From Labilibaculum sp. K2S (lineage in GTDB: Bacteria > Bacteroidota > Bacteroidia > Bacteroidales > Marinifilaceae): DNA of 64,000 nt. A model generated the notes under the pieces. It did no database searches. It had not been told where the DNA came from and worked only from the letters and a program-made list of their open reading frames with translations. Positions 36,476 to 47,100 of the stretch are shown piece by piece. The translations under genes were made by a program, and so were the position numbers. The stretch's first letter is position 1. Every line of letters begins with the position of its first letter. The stretch spans positions 1 through 64,000 of the forward strand of contig NZ_JAUCMW010000024.1 of the NCBI RefSeq assembly GCF_030372765.1, in the 5' to 3' direction.

Positions 36476-38887
36476 ATGGTTCAATCAACATATCAATTTA
36501 TTCTTTTGATTCTCCTACTTCTCCCTTTGCAATTAGAAGCGCAACAAAATGCTATTCTAAAAGGAAAGATCACCGACAACAAGCGGAACGAAATTGCAGG
36601 CGCTCATATTCAAATTGAACCGATCTCTCGATATACAACCAGCGATACAAATGGAAATTACACCCTGAAAGTCCCCTCAAATAATACATTTACCTTAAAA
36701 ATATCGCACATTAGTTATCAAAACATCGAGGTGAATTTCTTGTTAAAAACAGGGGAAACAAAGTTTTTCAATCCTATATTAACAGTAAAACAGCAACAAT
36801 TAAAAGAAGTTACCGTAGATTCAAAAAAAGCCATAACAGATAAAAACATTAGTATCAGCACGAAACAACTGGAACAACTTCCTGTAACAGGAAATGGTGC
36901 TGTCGAACAAATAATTAAAACCCTGCCGGGTGTAAGTTCCAATAATGAATTAAGCTCTCAATATTCTGTTCGAGGAGGTAATTTCGATGAAAACCTAGTA
37001 TACATTAACGATGTGGAAATTTACCGTCCTAATTTGGTTCGATCCGGTCAGCAGGAAGGGTTGAGTGTTATTAATCCCGATTTAGTTTCATCGATTCAGT
37101 TTTCTTCCGGAGGATATGATGCAAAATACGGAGATAAACTTTCTTCTGTTTTGGATGTAAAATACAAAACACCAAACAAATTTGAAGCTTCTGCTGAAGC
37201 AAGTTTGCTGGGGAGTTCTTTTCATTTTGCCAATAGTAGTAAAAACAACAAACTAACCTATTTAGCTGGTATCCGCTACAAAACGAATGAATATCTGCTA
37301 AATTCTTTGGACACAAAAGGAGAATACAAACCAAATTACACGGATATTCAGGCAATGCTAAATTATCGTTTTTCCTCGTCGTTCAGCATGCATTTGTGGG
37401 GAAGTTTAAGCCGAAATAATTATAATTTTAAGCCGAAAACCAGAAATACATCTTTTGGAACAATCAGTGACGCACTGCAACTTAAAATCTATTTCGATGG
37501 CAAGGAAAAAGACAAGTACAAAACTAATATTCAGGCACTCACATTAAAATTCCATCCGAACAACAAGTCTTTGTACCGTATTATAGCAAGCAGATACGAA
37601 ACAACTGAAAAAGAAACTTTTGATATTATGGGACAATATTACCTCAGTGATTTATTTGTATCGCATGGAGGAAGTTCATCGGAAAGCATAGAGAATCTGG
37701 GTGTAGGAACTTTTATCGATCACGCAAGAAATAAACTGAATAAAAAAGTGAGTACAATAGATATAAAGGGAGATCACAACAGGAATAATCTATTTATTCA
37801 ATGGGGAATTGGTGGAAAACATGAAGAAGTTGATGATCGGATTAACGAATGGCAATATCAGGATTCAGCAGGGTATTCAATCCCTGTTTCAGATTCTGAA
37901 GTATCGCTGGCATACACAAAAAATGCAATTAATAAAATCAGCAACAATCACATCACTTCATTTGCCCAAGGCACCTATGTTTTTCAAGATAGCAAAGGAG
38001 AGTTTCAGATTACCGGAGGACTGAGATATCATTTTTGGGATTATAATAATGAAAGCTTCTTCTCTCCCCGGGCATCGGTCAACTACATTCCAAACTGGGA
38101 AAAGAAGGTTAAATTTCGTTTTTCGACTGGTTATTACCAACAAATGCCATCGTATCGTGAAATGCTGAATAGTAACGGACAGATTAGCACCAATGTGAAT
38201 CTGCAAAAATCAATTCACTATGTTTTAGGTCAGGAATATTACTTTAATGCATGGAACCGCCCGTTCAAATTTTCAAGCGAATTGTACTATAAAGATCTGA
38301 AATCATTAACCCCTTATGACATTGAAAATGTTCGGATTCGATACTATGGTGACAAAAAATCGAAAGGCTATGCCACTGGTTTGGATTTAAGAATTAATGG
38401 TGAATTTGTTCCGGGAACTGAATCATGGGCGAGTTTATCAATAATGAAAACGGAAGAAGATATCATAGGGGATGAACTTGGCTATTTACCCAGACCAACC
38501 GACGAACGAGTAAATTTCTCGATGTTTTTTCAAGATTATTTACCAAACAACCCATCCTATAAAATGCATTTAAGTCTATTCTACGGAGGAAAACTACCAG
38601 TTTGGACTCCTAAAAAAGGAAAGAATGGTGAGAGCTTTAGAATGCCTAATTACAGAAGGATTGATTTGGGTTTTTCTAAAATATTACTCGATGAAAATAC
38701 CAAGTACAAAAATGGTTTATTAAAACATTTTAAATCGATGTGGATAAGTCTGGAAGTTTTCAATGTTTTGGATATAAATAATACAATATCCTATTTATGG
38801 ATTAGCGATGTATCGGGGAATCAATATGCAATTCCAAATTACCTTACATCAAGAAAAATTAACTTGAAGCTTACTGCTAAATTCTAG
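36476..38887 (+). CDS. TonB-dependent receptor with carboxypeptidase-like domain
   Basis: 803 residues with a signal peptide (ILLILLLLPLQLEAQ). A carboxypeptidase-D-like regulatory domain (~27-110, LKGKITDNKRNEIAGAHIQI) is followed by a plug (GAVEQIIKTLPGVSSNNELS, SQYSVRGGNFDENLVYINDV) and a barrel to the C-terminal KINLKLTAKF. It is not a SusC type, lacking the SusC plug signature and a SusD partner. It is an outer-membrane importer of unknown substrate. It precedes a BatA-like gene by 56 bases and may share its transcript. Confidence 0.88.
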   Translation: MVQSTYQFILLILLLLPLQLEAQQNAILKGKITDNKRNEIAGAHIQIEPISRYTTSDTNGNYTLKVPSNNTFTLKISHISYQNIEVNFLLKTGETKFFNPILTVKQQQLKEVTVDSKKAITDKNISISTKQLEQLPVTGNGAVEQIIKTLPGVSSNNELSSQYSVRGGNFDENLVYINDVEIYRPNLVRSGQQEGLSVINPDLVSSIQFSSGGYDAKYGDKLSSVLDVKYKTPNKFEASAEASLLGSSFHFANSSKNNKLTYLAGIRYKTNEYLLNSLDTKGEYKPNYTDIQAMLNYRFSSSFSMHLWGSLSRNNYNFKPKTRNTSFGTISDALQLKIYFDGKEKDKYKTNIQALTLKFHPNNKSLYRIIASRYETTEKETFDIMGQYYLSDLFVSHGGSSSESIENLGVGTFIDHARNKLNKKVSTIDIKGDHNRNNLFIQWGIGGKHEEVDDRINEWQYQDSAGYSIPVSDSEVSLAYTKNAINKISNNHITSFAQGTYVFQDSKGEFQITGGLRYHFWDYNNESFFSPRASVNYIPNWEKKVKFRFSTGYYQQMPSYREMLNSNGQISTNVNLQKSIHYVLGQEYYFNAWNRPFKFSSELYYKDLKSLTPYDIENVRIRYYGDKKSKGYATGLDLRINGEFVPGTESWASLSIMKTEEDIIGDELGYLPRPTDERVNFSMFFQDYLPNNPSYKMHLSLFYGGKLPVWTPKKGKNGESFRMPNYRRIDLGFSKILLDENTKYKNGLLKHFKSMWISLEVFNVLDINNTISYLWISDVSGNQYAIPNYLTSRKINLKLTAKF

Positions 38888-38943
38888 CCAATAGCTTATC
38901 ATCAATCAGTAATTTAGTGTAACAATAAAAACAAAGCTTAAAT

Positions 38944-40983
38944 ATGTTTCATTTTTTACATCCCGAGGTTCTTTGGGCTCTATTAGCCCTCCTACTTCCT
39001 ATTATTATACATCTTTTTAATTTCAAGAGATTTAAGAAAATATATTTCAGCAATTTAAAGTTTCTTAAAAACCTGAACATTGAAAATAAGCGCCGGTCGA
39101 AAGTGAAAAAATGGTTGCTTCTCCTGCTTAGACTTCTTGCCTTGGCCTGCATCATTATTGCCTTTTCACAACCTTACATACCCAACGAAAACAATCAAGA
39201 TAAGGGTTCGCATCAAAACGAATACTTTACGATTTATATCGACAATTCATTTAGTATGAATGCCGAAACAGAAAGTGGTAATGCTTTAGAGGCGGCAAAA
39301 AATAAAGCTATCGAATTAATTAACAGCTACCCCAACTATTCTAAAATTAGAATTTACAGTAATAATTTTTTTCCCTTCACTTCAAATTTAAACAAGCAGC
39401 AAGCGATAGCCAGGGTTATGGACATAAACCCTTCGCCAATCCCCGTTTTACTTTCAGAACAAATTAAAAAGATACAAATTAATAATGCCGGTAATAATTA
39501 CAACCTCTATGTGTTCTCCGATTTTCAAAAAGCGCAAAGCGATGTTGAAAACATCAAAATTGACAGTACAAATTCAATCACTTTCCTACCTCTTTTGGTA
39601 CAGCGATCAAACAATTTACTAATTGATTCCTGTTGGTTTGACAAACCTTATCATCAAATTAAACAAAGTCAGGAACTCTTTATCAGAGTTGTAAATACTT
39701 CGAATCAAAACTATCAAAAAATACCCATTAAACTAAGCATCAACGACAGTACAAAATCCGTTTCCAGTTTTGATATCAATAGAAATTCAAAGAAAATTAT
39801 CAGCCTGAAATACGTAAATCACAAATCAGGAATTTATCAGGGAATGGTTGAAATTAGTGACTTTCCTATCACCTACGACAACAAATTCTATTTCTCATAT
39901 TCAATTAATGATAAGATTCAAATCGTATCTATAAATCAGAATGGCTCCAATAAATATCTGAACAAATTATTTTCTGGCACAGAAACATTTGAATTTAAAA
40001 ACCATGACAAACCCAGTATTTTCAATGAAAATCCGGATGATTATCAACTGCTTATTTTAAATGAAATTCAAGAAATGGAAAGTGGTTTCAGTCAAACCAT
40101 CAAAAATTACCTGTCTAACGGAGGGCATGTCTTATTTATTCCAAGCAGTGAACCTGATCAGTCGGTAAATGTATTTCTTGATGAAATTTTGGCTCCTCAA
40201 TTACTACAAATTGATTCAAGCAGACAAAAGCTGTCAATCATTGAAATAAACTCTGAACTTTACCAAAATGTATTCAAAGAGATTAAGACTGATGCAAGAC
40301 TACCGGATATTTACAAGCATTACAAATTAGGGCAGTCAAAAAATAATTTATCAGAAAATATTTGGAGAACGCAGGCCGGAGACGATCTATTACTAAAAAT
40401 AAAATATGGAAACGGTCATTTCTATCAGCTTACCATGCAGTTAAACCCAGAATGGACCAATTTAATTACACATCCAATTTTCGTACCAACATTTATTAAT
40501 TTAACCCGTTACAGTGGTAATAATCATTCCTTGTACTATACTTTGGGCAACAAGACACCTATCAGAATCATTGAGCATAACTTATCCAACGAATCGTTTC
40601 ATATCATCAACAAAAAGAATCAGACAGATATCATCCCTGATCAAGAAAATAACTTTGATAAAGGAACGCTTCTCTACACACGTGGGCAAATAACTCAAGC
40701 CGAAAACTATTTGATATCCAGAAATGATTCAATTCTTTATTCCTGCTCTTTTAACTACTCAAGAATAGAATCAGATCCCGAATATTTCACACTTGATGAG
40801 TTAACATCACAAATAAAATCACAATTATTACCCATTTCTATTAATTCTCCTGAAAAAATGAAACTATCTGACATTTATAACGAACAAAGAAATGGAAAAC
40901 AGTATTGGAAATATTTTGTTCTGCTTTGTATTCTGCTTCTTGTTTCAGAAAGTTTGTTGCATCGAATAAATTCTTCACAATAA
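38944..40983 (+). CDS. BatA-like membrane protein with VWA-type domain
   Basis: 679 residues. The N-terminal aerotolerance-regulator module has two membrane helices (HPEVLWALLALLLPIIIHLF and WLLLLLRLLALACIIIAFSQ) joined by the FKRFKKIYFSNLKFLKNL segment typical of BatA. It is followed by a VWA-like region with a degenerate MIDAS (YIDNSFSMNAE). The C-terminus carries another helix (YFVLLCILLLVSESLL). Relatives in Bacteroidota are linked to envelope integrity, but here no moxR, batB or batC gene adjoins. Orientation and spacing allow an operon with the TonB receptor upstream. Confidence 0.82.
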   Translation: MFHFLHPEVLWALLALLLPIIIHLFNFKRFKKIYFSNLKFLKNLNIENKRRSKVKKWLLLLLRLLALACIIIAFSQPYIPNENNQDKGSHQNEYFTIYIDNSFSMNAETESGNALEAAKNKAIELINSYPNYSKIRIYSNNFFPFTSNLNKQQAIARVMDINPSPIPVLLSEQIKKIQINNAGNNYNLYVFSDFQKAQSDVENIKIDSTNSITFLPLLVQRSNNLLIDSCWFDKPYHQIKQSQELFIRVVNTSNQNYQKIPIKLSINDSTKSVSSFDINRNSKKIISLKYVNHKSGIYQGMVEISDFPITYDNKFYFSYSINDKIQIVSINQNGSNKYLNKLFSGTETFEFKNHDKPSIFNENPDDYQLLILNEIQEMESGFSQTIKNYLSNGGHVLFIPSSEPDQSVNVFLDEILAPQLLQIDSSRQKLSIIEINSELYQNVFKEIKTDARLPDIYKHYKLGQSKNNLSENIWRTQAGDDLLLKIKYGNGHFYQLTMQLNPEWTNLITHPIFVPTFINLTRYSGNNHSLYYTLGNKTPIRIIEHNLSNESFHIINKKNQTDIIPDQENNFDKGTLLYTRGQITQAENYLISRNDSILYSCSFNYSRIESDPEYFTLDELTSQIKSQLLPISINSPEKMKLSDIYNEQRNGKQYWKYFVLLCILLLVSESLLHRINSSQ

Positions 40984-41078
40984 CCATAACCTTGCAAATA
41001 AAAACAACGTAACATACAACTATAAAACACAATATCAACACAAACACCTACATAATTACAAAAATTAATCGATTCGGC

Positions 41079-42599
41079 ATGAAACTTGATACTTCCACAC
41101 AAATAAGGCAATTAGAAAAAATTCATCGGATTGCAGGTATTGGCTATTGGATTTACACTTACAACTCAAATGAAATGTGGTGGTCAAACATCACCTATTC
41201 TATTTTAGGGTACGATACACAAAGCTTTACACCTAACAGACAAAATTTAATTAAACACATCCATCCTGAAGATCTCGAATTCTTTTTGGTCTCGCTGCAA
41301 CAAATGGCAAAGCAAGCAATAGAGATTGAATTTCGGTTTTTTAAAAATGGAGAACTAAGACTTGGTAAAATAACCGGAGAAGTATATAATGACAACCTGG
41401 AAGGACTGATAGAAGAAGTTCTTTTCCAAGACATTACCGAAATTAAAATAAAAGAGTATGAAATTGCAAAAGCCTGGAACAAAGCTCTTGATGCCGAAAA
41501 TCTGAAAAATTCTTTTTTGGCAAATATGAGCCATGAGTTAAGAACACCACTAAACTCGATAATTGGTTTTTCTGAGCTATTGGAAACGAGCAGTGAAAAG
41601 GACAACGTTAGTAAATTTGCAACCGCAATAAAAACATCAGGCATACAACTGCTGCGTATTATTGAAGACCTATTAAAAGTATCGATGCTTGAAAGTCGTG
41701 TCTCAAAGCCAATTAAAAGAAATTTTCATCTTAACCAAATGCTTTTGGATATAAAAGACAACAGCCAAAGTCTACTAAAAGAAAACAACAAAGAACATAT
41801 TGACCTAATTTTTAATTTTGATCTTGATTCTACAAACGATGTGATAAAGTCAGATCAGATAAAAATCAGAAGTATCTTTAAAAACCTAATACATAACGCA
41901 ATAAAATTCACAGAAACAGGTAGCATAACGTGCTCCTACAAAATAATAAAAGACACAATTCATTTTTCAGTTACCGATACCGGCGTTGGCATTCCTTCCA
42001 AATATGAAAATCGAGTATTTAAACGATTCAGACAAGTTGATGAATCAGGACAAAAATATTATGGAGGCACTGGTTTAGGCATGTATATTTCACGACTGGA
42101 ACTGGAATTACTTGGCGGAAAGATATGGTTTGTTTCTGAAAATAATTTAGGAACAACAATTAACTTCACAATTCCAAACATCTTAACATCTGAAAATCAG
42201 TTCGAAGAAGAGCACTCTCAAGAGTCTTACAACTGGGAAAACTACACCGTTATTATTGCCGAAGATCAAACCACCAACTTTAAAATCCTTGAAGCCTATC
42301 TTCAAAGAACAAACATTAATATTCTATGGGCGAAAAACGGACAGGAGGTAATTAATGCGTGCCTGCAAAATCCTGAGATAAACATTGTATTAATGGACAT
42401 TAACCTACCACAAATCAATGGATTAGAGGCCACTGCAATCATCAAAGAAAAAAGACCTAACCTAATTGTTATTGCACAAACAGCGTACGCACTTGTTGGG
42501 GACAAAGAAAAATCAATTCAAGCTGGCTGTTCCGACCACTTACCAAAACCGATTAAAAAAGGCGATTTACTGGAATCAATGGCAAAATTCCTCCCATAA
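41079..42599 (+). CDS. PAS-domain hybrid histidine kinase
   Basis: 506 residues, cytoplasmic, no membrane segments. It has a PAS domain (~10-130; GIGYWIYTYNSNEMWWSN, EDLEFF), HisKA with FLANMSHELRTPLNSIIGF (His ~151), HATPase (NLIHNAIKFTE, DTGVGIPS, GGTGLGMYIS) to ~370, and a C-terminal receiver (~388-505) with EDQ and LMDINLPQINGLEA. It is a soluble hybrid kinase. Its partner regulator is not in the neighbourhood. It starts 95 bases after the BatA-like gene. Confidence 0.92.
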   Translation: MKLDTSTQIRQLEKIHRIAGIGYWIYTYNSNEMWWSNITYSILGYDTQSFTPNRQNLIKHIHPEDLEFFLVSLQQMAKQAIEIEFRFFKNGELRLGKITGEVYNDNLEGLIEEVLFQDITEIKIKEYEIAKAWNKALDAENLKNSFLANMSHELRTPLNSIIGFSELLETSSEKDNVSKFATAIKTSGIQLLRIIEDLLKVSMLESRVSKPIKRNFHLNQMLLDIKDNSQSLLKENNKEHIDLIFNFDLDSTNDVIKSDQIKIRSIFKNLIHNAIKFTETGSITCSYKIIKDTIHFSVTDTGVGIPSKYENRVFKRFRQVDESGQKYYGGTGLGMYISRLELELLGGKIWFVSENNLGTTINFTIPNILTSENQFEEEHSQESYNWENYTVIIAEDQTTNFKILEAYLQRTNINILWAKNGQEVINACLQNPEINIVLMDINLPQINGLEATAIIKEKRPNLIVIAQTAYALVGDKEKSIQAGCSDHLPKPIKKGDLLESMAKFLP

Positions 42600-42825
42600 A
42601 TCAAACAGACTGTTTTCGTTGGGAGAGTGGTTCGAACTCCTAATCATAAAATTAGATACGTTTTAATAAATGACCTTATGATAAAAGTCTTCTTTCAAAT
42701 TAATTTTATTGGAAAGATTAAAAAACACCTCAAAAGTATTGGTTTATAAAAAAATAATTGCAAATTTGGCATACTGGATTATAAGAACTTAATCCAAACA
42801 AACAAATCTTTTAAACATTGTAATT

Positions 42826-44058
42826 ATGACAAATGCAACAACATCCATGACTGCGAAAGATTACATGGAGAAGGAATCCAAATTTGGTGCTCACAACTAT
42901 CATCCACTTCCAGTAGTTCTTGAACGTGGAGAAGGTGTATATGTTTGGGACACTGACGGAAAAAGATATTTTGATTTTTTGTCTGCATATTCTGCCGTTA
43001 ATCAAGGTCACTGTCATCCAAAGATTGTGAACGCTTTAATTGAACAAGCTCAAAAACTGACTCTTACCTCTCGTGCTTTTTACAGCAACAACTTAGGTAA
43101 ATACGAAGAATTTGTAACTAAATATTTTGGATACGACAAGGTATTACCAATGAATTCCGGTGCCGAAGCCGACGAAACTGCACTTAAATTAGTACGTCGC
43201 TGGGGGTATGATGTAAAAGGCATTCCAGAGAATGAAGCAAAAATTATTGTATGCGACGGAAACTTCCACGGACGTACAATTACTATAATTTCAATGTCGA
43301 CCGATCCGGATTCATACAAAGGCTTTGGACCTTTCACTCCAGGTTTTGTCGTAATTCCCTACAACGACATTGAAGCTCTTGAAAAAGAATTGAAAGATCC
43401 AAATGTATGTGCATTCCTTGTTGAACCAATTCAAGGCGAAGCTGGAGTTTACGTTCCTGAGGATGGTTTCTTGAAAAAAGCATCAGATCTTTGTAAAGCA
43501 AATAATGTACTATTCGTTGCCGATGAAGTTCAAACCGGTATTGCAAGAACAGGTAAATTATTAGCGGTTGATCATGAAGGTGTTCGTCCTGATGTATTGA
43601 TTCTTGGAAAAGCAATTTCAGGTGGTGTTGTACCGGTATCTGCTGTATTAGCTGATGATGAAATCATGCTTTGCATTAAACCAGGTGAGCACGGTTCTAC
43701 ATTTGGAGGAAACCCAATCGCTTGCGCTGTAGCAATGACCGCTTTAACTGTTGTTAAAGAAGAAAAATTAGCTGAAAACGCCGAGGCAATGGGTAAAATC
43801 TTCCGTGAAGAACTACAGGCGGTTAAATCGGATATGATTGAGCTTGTACGAGGAAAAGGATTGCTAAATGCTGTAGTAATTAAACCTAAAGATGGAAAAA
43901 CTGCCTGGGATGTTTGCATGCGTTTACGCGATAACGGAATGCTTGCAAAACCAACTCATGGTCATATTATCCGTTTTGCGCCTCCATTGACAATTAACGA
44001 AGAACAATTGAGAGAAGCTATTGATATCATTAAGAAAACAATGGCTGAATTCGAATAA
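42826..44058 (+). CDS. rocD: Ornithine aminotransferase (class III)
   Basis: A 410-residue PLP-dependent class III aminotransferase transferring the delta-amino group of ornithine to 2-oxoglutarate, giving glutamate semialdehyde. Visible blocks are VWDTDGKRYFDFLSAYSAVN QGHCHP, NSGAEADETALKLVRRWGY, VADEVQTGIARTGKLLA and LILGKAISGG with the PLP lysine. Length and motifs fit RocD better than acetylornithine transaminase (SAYSAVNQGHCHP is RocD-type). It is monocistronic, bounded by a strong bidirectional terminator. Confidence 0.93.
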   Translation: MTNATTSMTAKDYMEKESKFGAHNYHPLPVVLERGEGVYVWDTDGKRYFDFLSAYSAVNQGHCHPKIVNALIEQAQKLTLTSRAFYSNNLGKYEEFVTKYFGYDKVLPMNSGAEADETALKLVRRWGYDVKGIPENEAKIIVCDGNFHGRTITIISMSTDPDSYKGFGPFTPGFVVIPYNDIEALEKELKDPNVCAFLVEPIQGEAGVYVPEDGFLKKASDLCKANNVLFVADEVQTGIARTGKLLAVDHEGVRPDVLILGKAISGGVVPVSAVLADDEIMLCIKPGEHGSTFGGNPIACAVAMTALTVVKEEKLAENAEAMGKIFREELQAVKSDMIELVRGKGLLNAVVIKPKDGKTAWDVCMRLRDNGMLAKPTHGHIIRFAPPLTINEEQLREAIDIIKKTMAEFE

Positions 44059-44088
44059 ACAATTTGATCTATTCTTTCTATACTTTAG

Positions 44089-44134
44089 TCCGATTACCGG
44101 AGTAGTAGAGCTCCGATTGCTGGAGTAGTAAAGG
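44089..44134. repeat. Two tandem 23-bp repeats downstream of rocD
   Basis: Copy 1 (44089-44111) begins TCCGATTACCGGAGTAGTA. Copy 2 (44112-44134) begins TCCGATTGCTGGAGTAGTA. They differ at four positions and lie between the rocD stop and its terminator. Confidence 0.7.
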
Positions 44135-44154
44135 TCCTATTATTAGACTTAAAA

Positions 44155-44190
44155 AAACGGGCTTTCCAAATTGGAAAGCCCGTTTCTATT
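44155..44190. terminator. Bidirectional terminator between rocD and the giant repeat protein
   Basis: A 13-bp stem AAACGGGCTTTCC/GGAAAGCCCGTTT (44155-44167 with 44173-44185) has a 5-base loop. It is flanked by A-rich and T-rich runs, so it can end transcripts from both convergent genes. Confidence 0.9.
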
Positions 44191-47100
44191 TTATTGAATA
44201 ATCAGTTTCGTTCGTACAACTTTATCAGGATACTGAATGGTTAAAAAATATATCCCTCCGGTCAAGTTTTTCAGATCGAAAGCAATTCTATTGCTCCAAA
44301 GGCCATTTTCTACATTTCGCGTGGCAACCAGTTTTCCTGCCTGATCGAATATTCTCAAAATACCATCCTGATCCGAATTTGAGAGCTCGACAAAAAATTC
44401 CCCCCGACTTGGATTTGGGTAAACCACCACCCCGGTTTCTGCTATTAAATCTTCAATGCCTGTTGTAATAAACACCTGCTGTGATTTTTTACTGTCAGGA
44501 CATGCATCGTTCGAAGCCGTTAAGCTAACCACATACCCCGATCCATTTACATTATCCAAAACAAACGAATGGCTTGGCTCAAATTCACTGCTAATGATTC
44601 CATCGCCAAAATTCCAAACTATATTTGTTGCATTTACACTTAAGTTTGTAAAATCAACCCGATTGTAATCAATCTCGAATGTAAAATCGGCTAAAGGTGG
44701 CTCAATTGGACTCACACTTACAGAATTAGAGTATTGAGTTGTAAAACCATCTTTCGAAACCATTGCTCTGTATCTGGCATTCTGAACCACTTCATCGGAT
44801 ATAAAAATTTCCGAATTTTCACCATCTACATCTTCATAAATATCATTCAACTCATCATACTTTTGCCATTGAATAACACCATCAAAACCAACAAGGGTAA
44901 TACTCGAACTGGCACCATAACAAACTAATTCAGGGTTTGCTTTGGCTTCGCCTGCCCTATTGACCTGCGGTTCTGGAATTGTAAACGACTGAGATAATTT
45001 AGGAATTATTCCTGTTCCTTCAAACTCCAGACGAGCTCCTTCCACCTCCCTTTCACTTGTTGCAGTTAAATCTGTATACTTAACCATACCATCAACCGCA
45101 ATCTGAGTAAAAGTTCCTGCCAATGACCAATCTCCATCGTCACCTTTTTTAACAGCTATAGGTGTTTCATTATCGGAATCACAATTATTTCGAAACTGAT
45201 CCTGTAACTTAAGCTGTGGTTGTCTGAGCAATACCTCTCCATTTTTGAGGGGAGCAGATGGCTCTTTATCAATTACCAAATATTTCGATTTCCCGTGATG
45301 TATGGTTTGTTCAAACCGGACAGTATCATAGTTACCCGAATAAATATACATCGAATCAACTCCTGATTTTTGAAGGATAGAAGTCACGCTTGGATCGAAC
45401 GTAATTTTTCCTGGCTCAGAGATATCGTAATTCCCCTCCAAACTTCTTATTCCGTATCGAATATCAAAAATTAGCGATCTCCATGTTTCATTATCCGTAA
45501 ATTCTACAAAGAAACTTTCATCAACGTCAGCATCAACAGCTCCCACAATAACCGGCGGAGGTGGAATTACAATATCGAAACTATCGGAAACAACATTCGG
45601 CAATGCATCGGAAGTAAACAGCAAACGCGCTCCTTCTACCCTATTTTCACTGGTTGCAGTCAAATTCAGATAACTTACCAAACCTCCAACTGAAGTTATG
45701 GTCTTAACGCCTCCTAAATCCCACAAATCAACCACATCGGCTTCCGAACCATCGGAATATTTAGAAGCTGAAATTTGAGTTGCATTGTCTTTTTCACAAT
45801 TGTTTTTATACTGATCCTTCAATTGAAGTTTGGGTTGCTGTGCGAGAGTATCTCCATTATTTTCGGGACCAATAGGTTGATCAACAATTACCATCTCCGT
45901 GGATATTCCATGTCCAATTTCTTGCTCAACCAATGCATTTGCATATCCATTGGCAACAATTATGATTGTATCAGTTCTTGCAATCTGTAATATCGAATCC
46001 TTATCTGGATAGAAAGTAATGCCTCCGACTTCGATCAAGTAAGAAGTATCAACTAAAGTTTCACCTGCAAATGATATTGCTGATATTGAATCCCGCCAAC
46101 TGGCATTGTCACTTGCCTGTATTGTGAATTCATTGTCCACTGTCACATTTAATGCTGTAGTCAGCTCAATAACCGGAACAGGAATCTTAAACAAAGCAGA
46201 AATTACCGTGTCTTTATCAAATGAAAACTGAAGGTAAGCTGAGTCGATTGCAATTTCACTTGTCGCAGTTAAATCAGTAAAACTAACTATACCACTTACC
46301 GATTGAGCTTGAAGAGTTCCTGATAAAGTCCAGGCTTTCTGATCGTATTTAACCACATTTACCTGCGTAAGATTATCTCTGGTACAGTCATTCAAGTATT
46401 GATCACTTAATTTTAAAACAGGTTGCTGAGATAATAATTCACCATTATTAGCAGGATCTGATGGCTGGCTTGTGATCTGTAAACTATCCGCTATACCGTG
46501 ATTAATCTCCTGTTGAACTGTATCGTGAGCAAACCCACGGGACTGCACAATAATCTGGAATGATCCGCTTTTTTGCAGAAACTCCGATTCAGAAGGAATC
46601 AACTCCAACTCTCCGGCCTGACTTGTGTTATAACTTGCTGCACTCAAGACACTGTCATTAACAGTCACCACATTAATACGGCTCCTCCAAACAGAATCCT
46701 CAGTAAAAGTAATTTTAAACGGATTATCAACAATTGCACCAATTGCAGCGCCTAGAACCGGAGAACTACTAATATCCGGAATATCAAAAGATGCAGAGAT
46801 AACTGCAGTTAAATCCACAGAAGTAAATTTCAATTCCGCACCACTTACCGGAGCCGTGCTATATGCCGACAAATCAGTAAATGTAACAATTCCATCTGTG
46901 GCTATTTGCTCAACAGTCCCAGCTAAGTTCCATTCTCCGGTGTCATTCCTTTCAACTACAATACTCTTTTGAATTTCGGAAGTGCAGACATTTGCATATT
47001 GATCTAAAAATTGTAAAACAGGTTGTTGATCAAGAACATCTCCATTTGTTAGCGGAGCCAATGGCTGTTGAGTTATCTCCATACTTGCAACTACTCCGTG

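Noticed and set aside
42615..42645. tRNA-like T-arm (GTGGTTCGAACTC) after the hybrid kinase gene
   Set aside because: The surrounding sequence does not fold as acceptor, D or anticodon arms; it is most likely chance or a small remnant.
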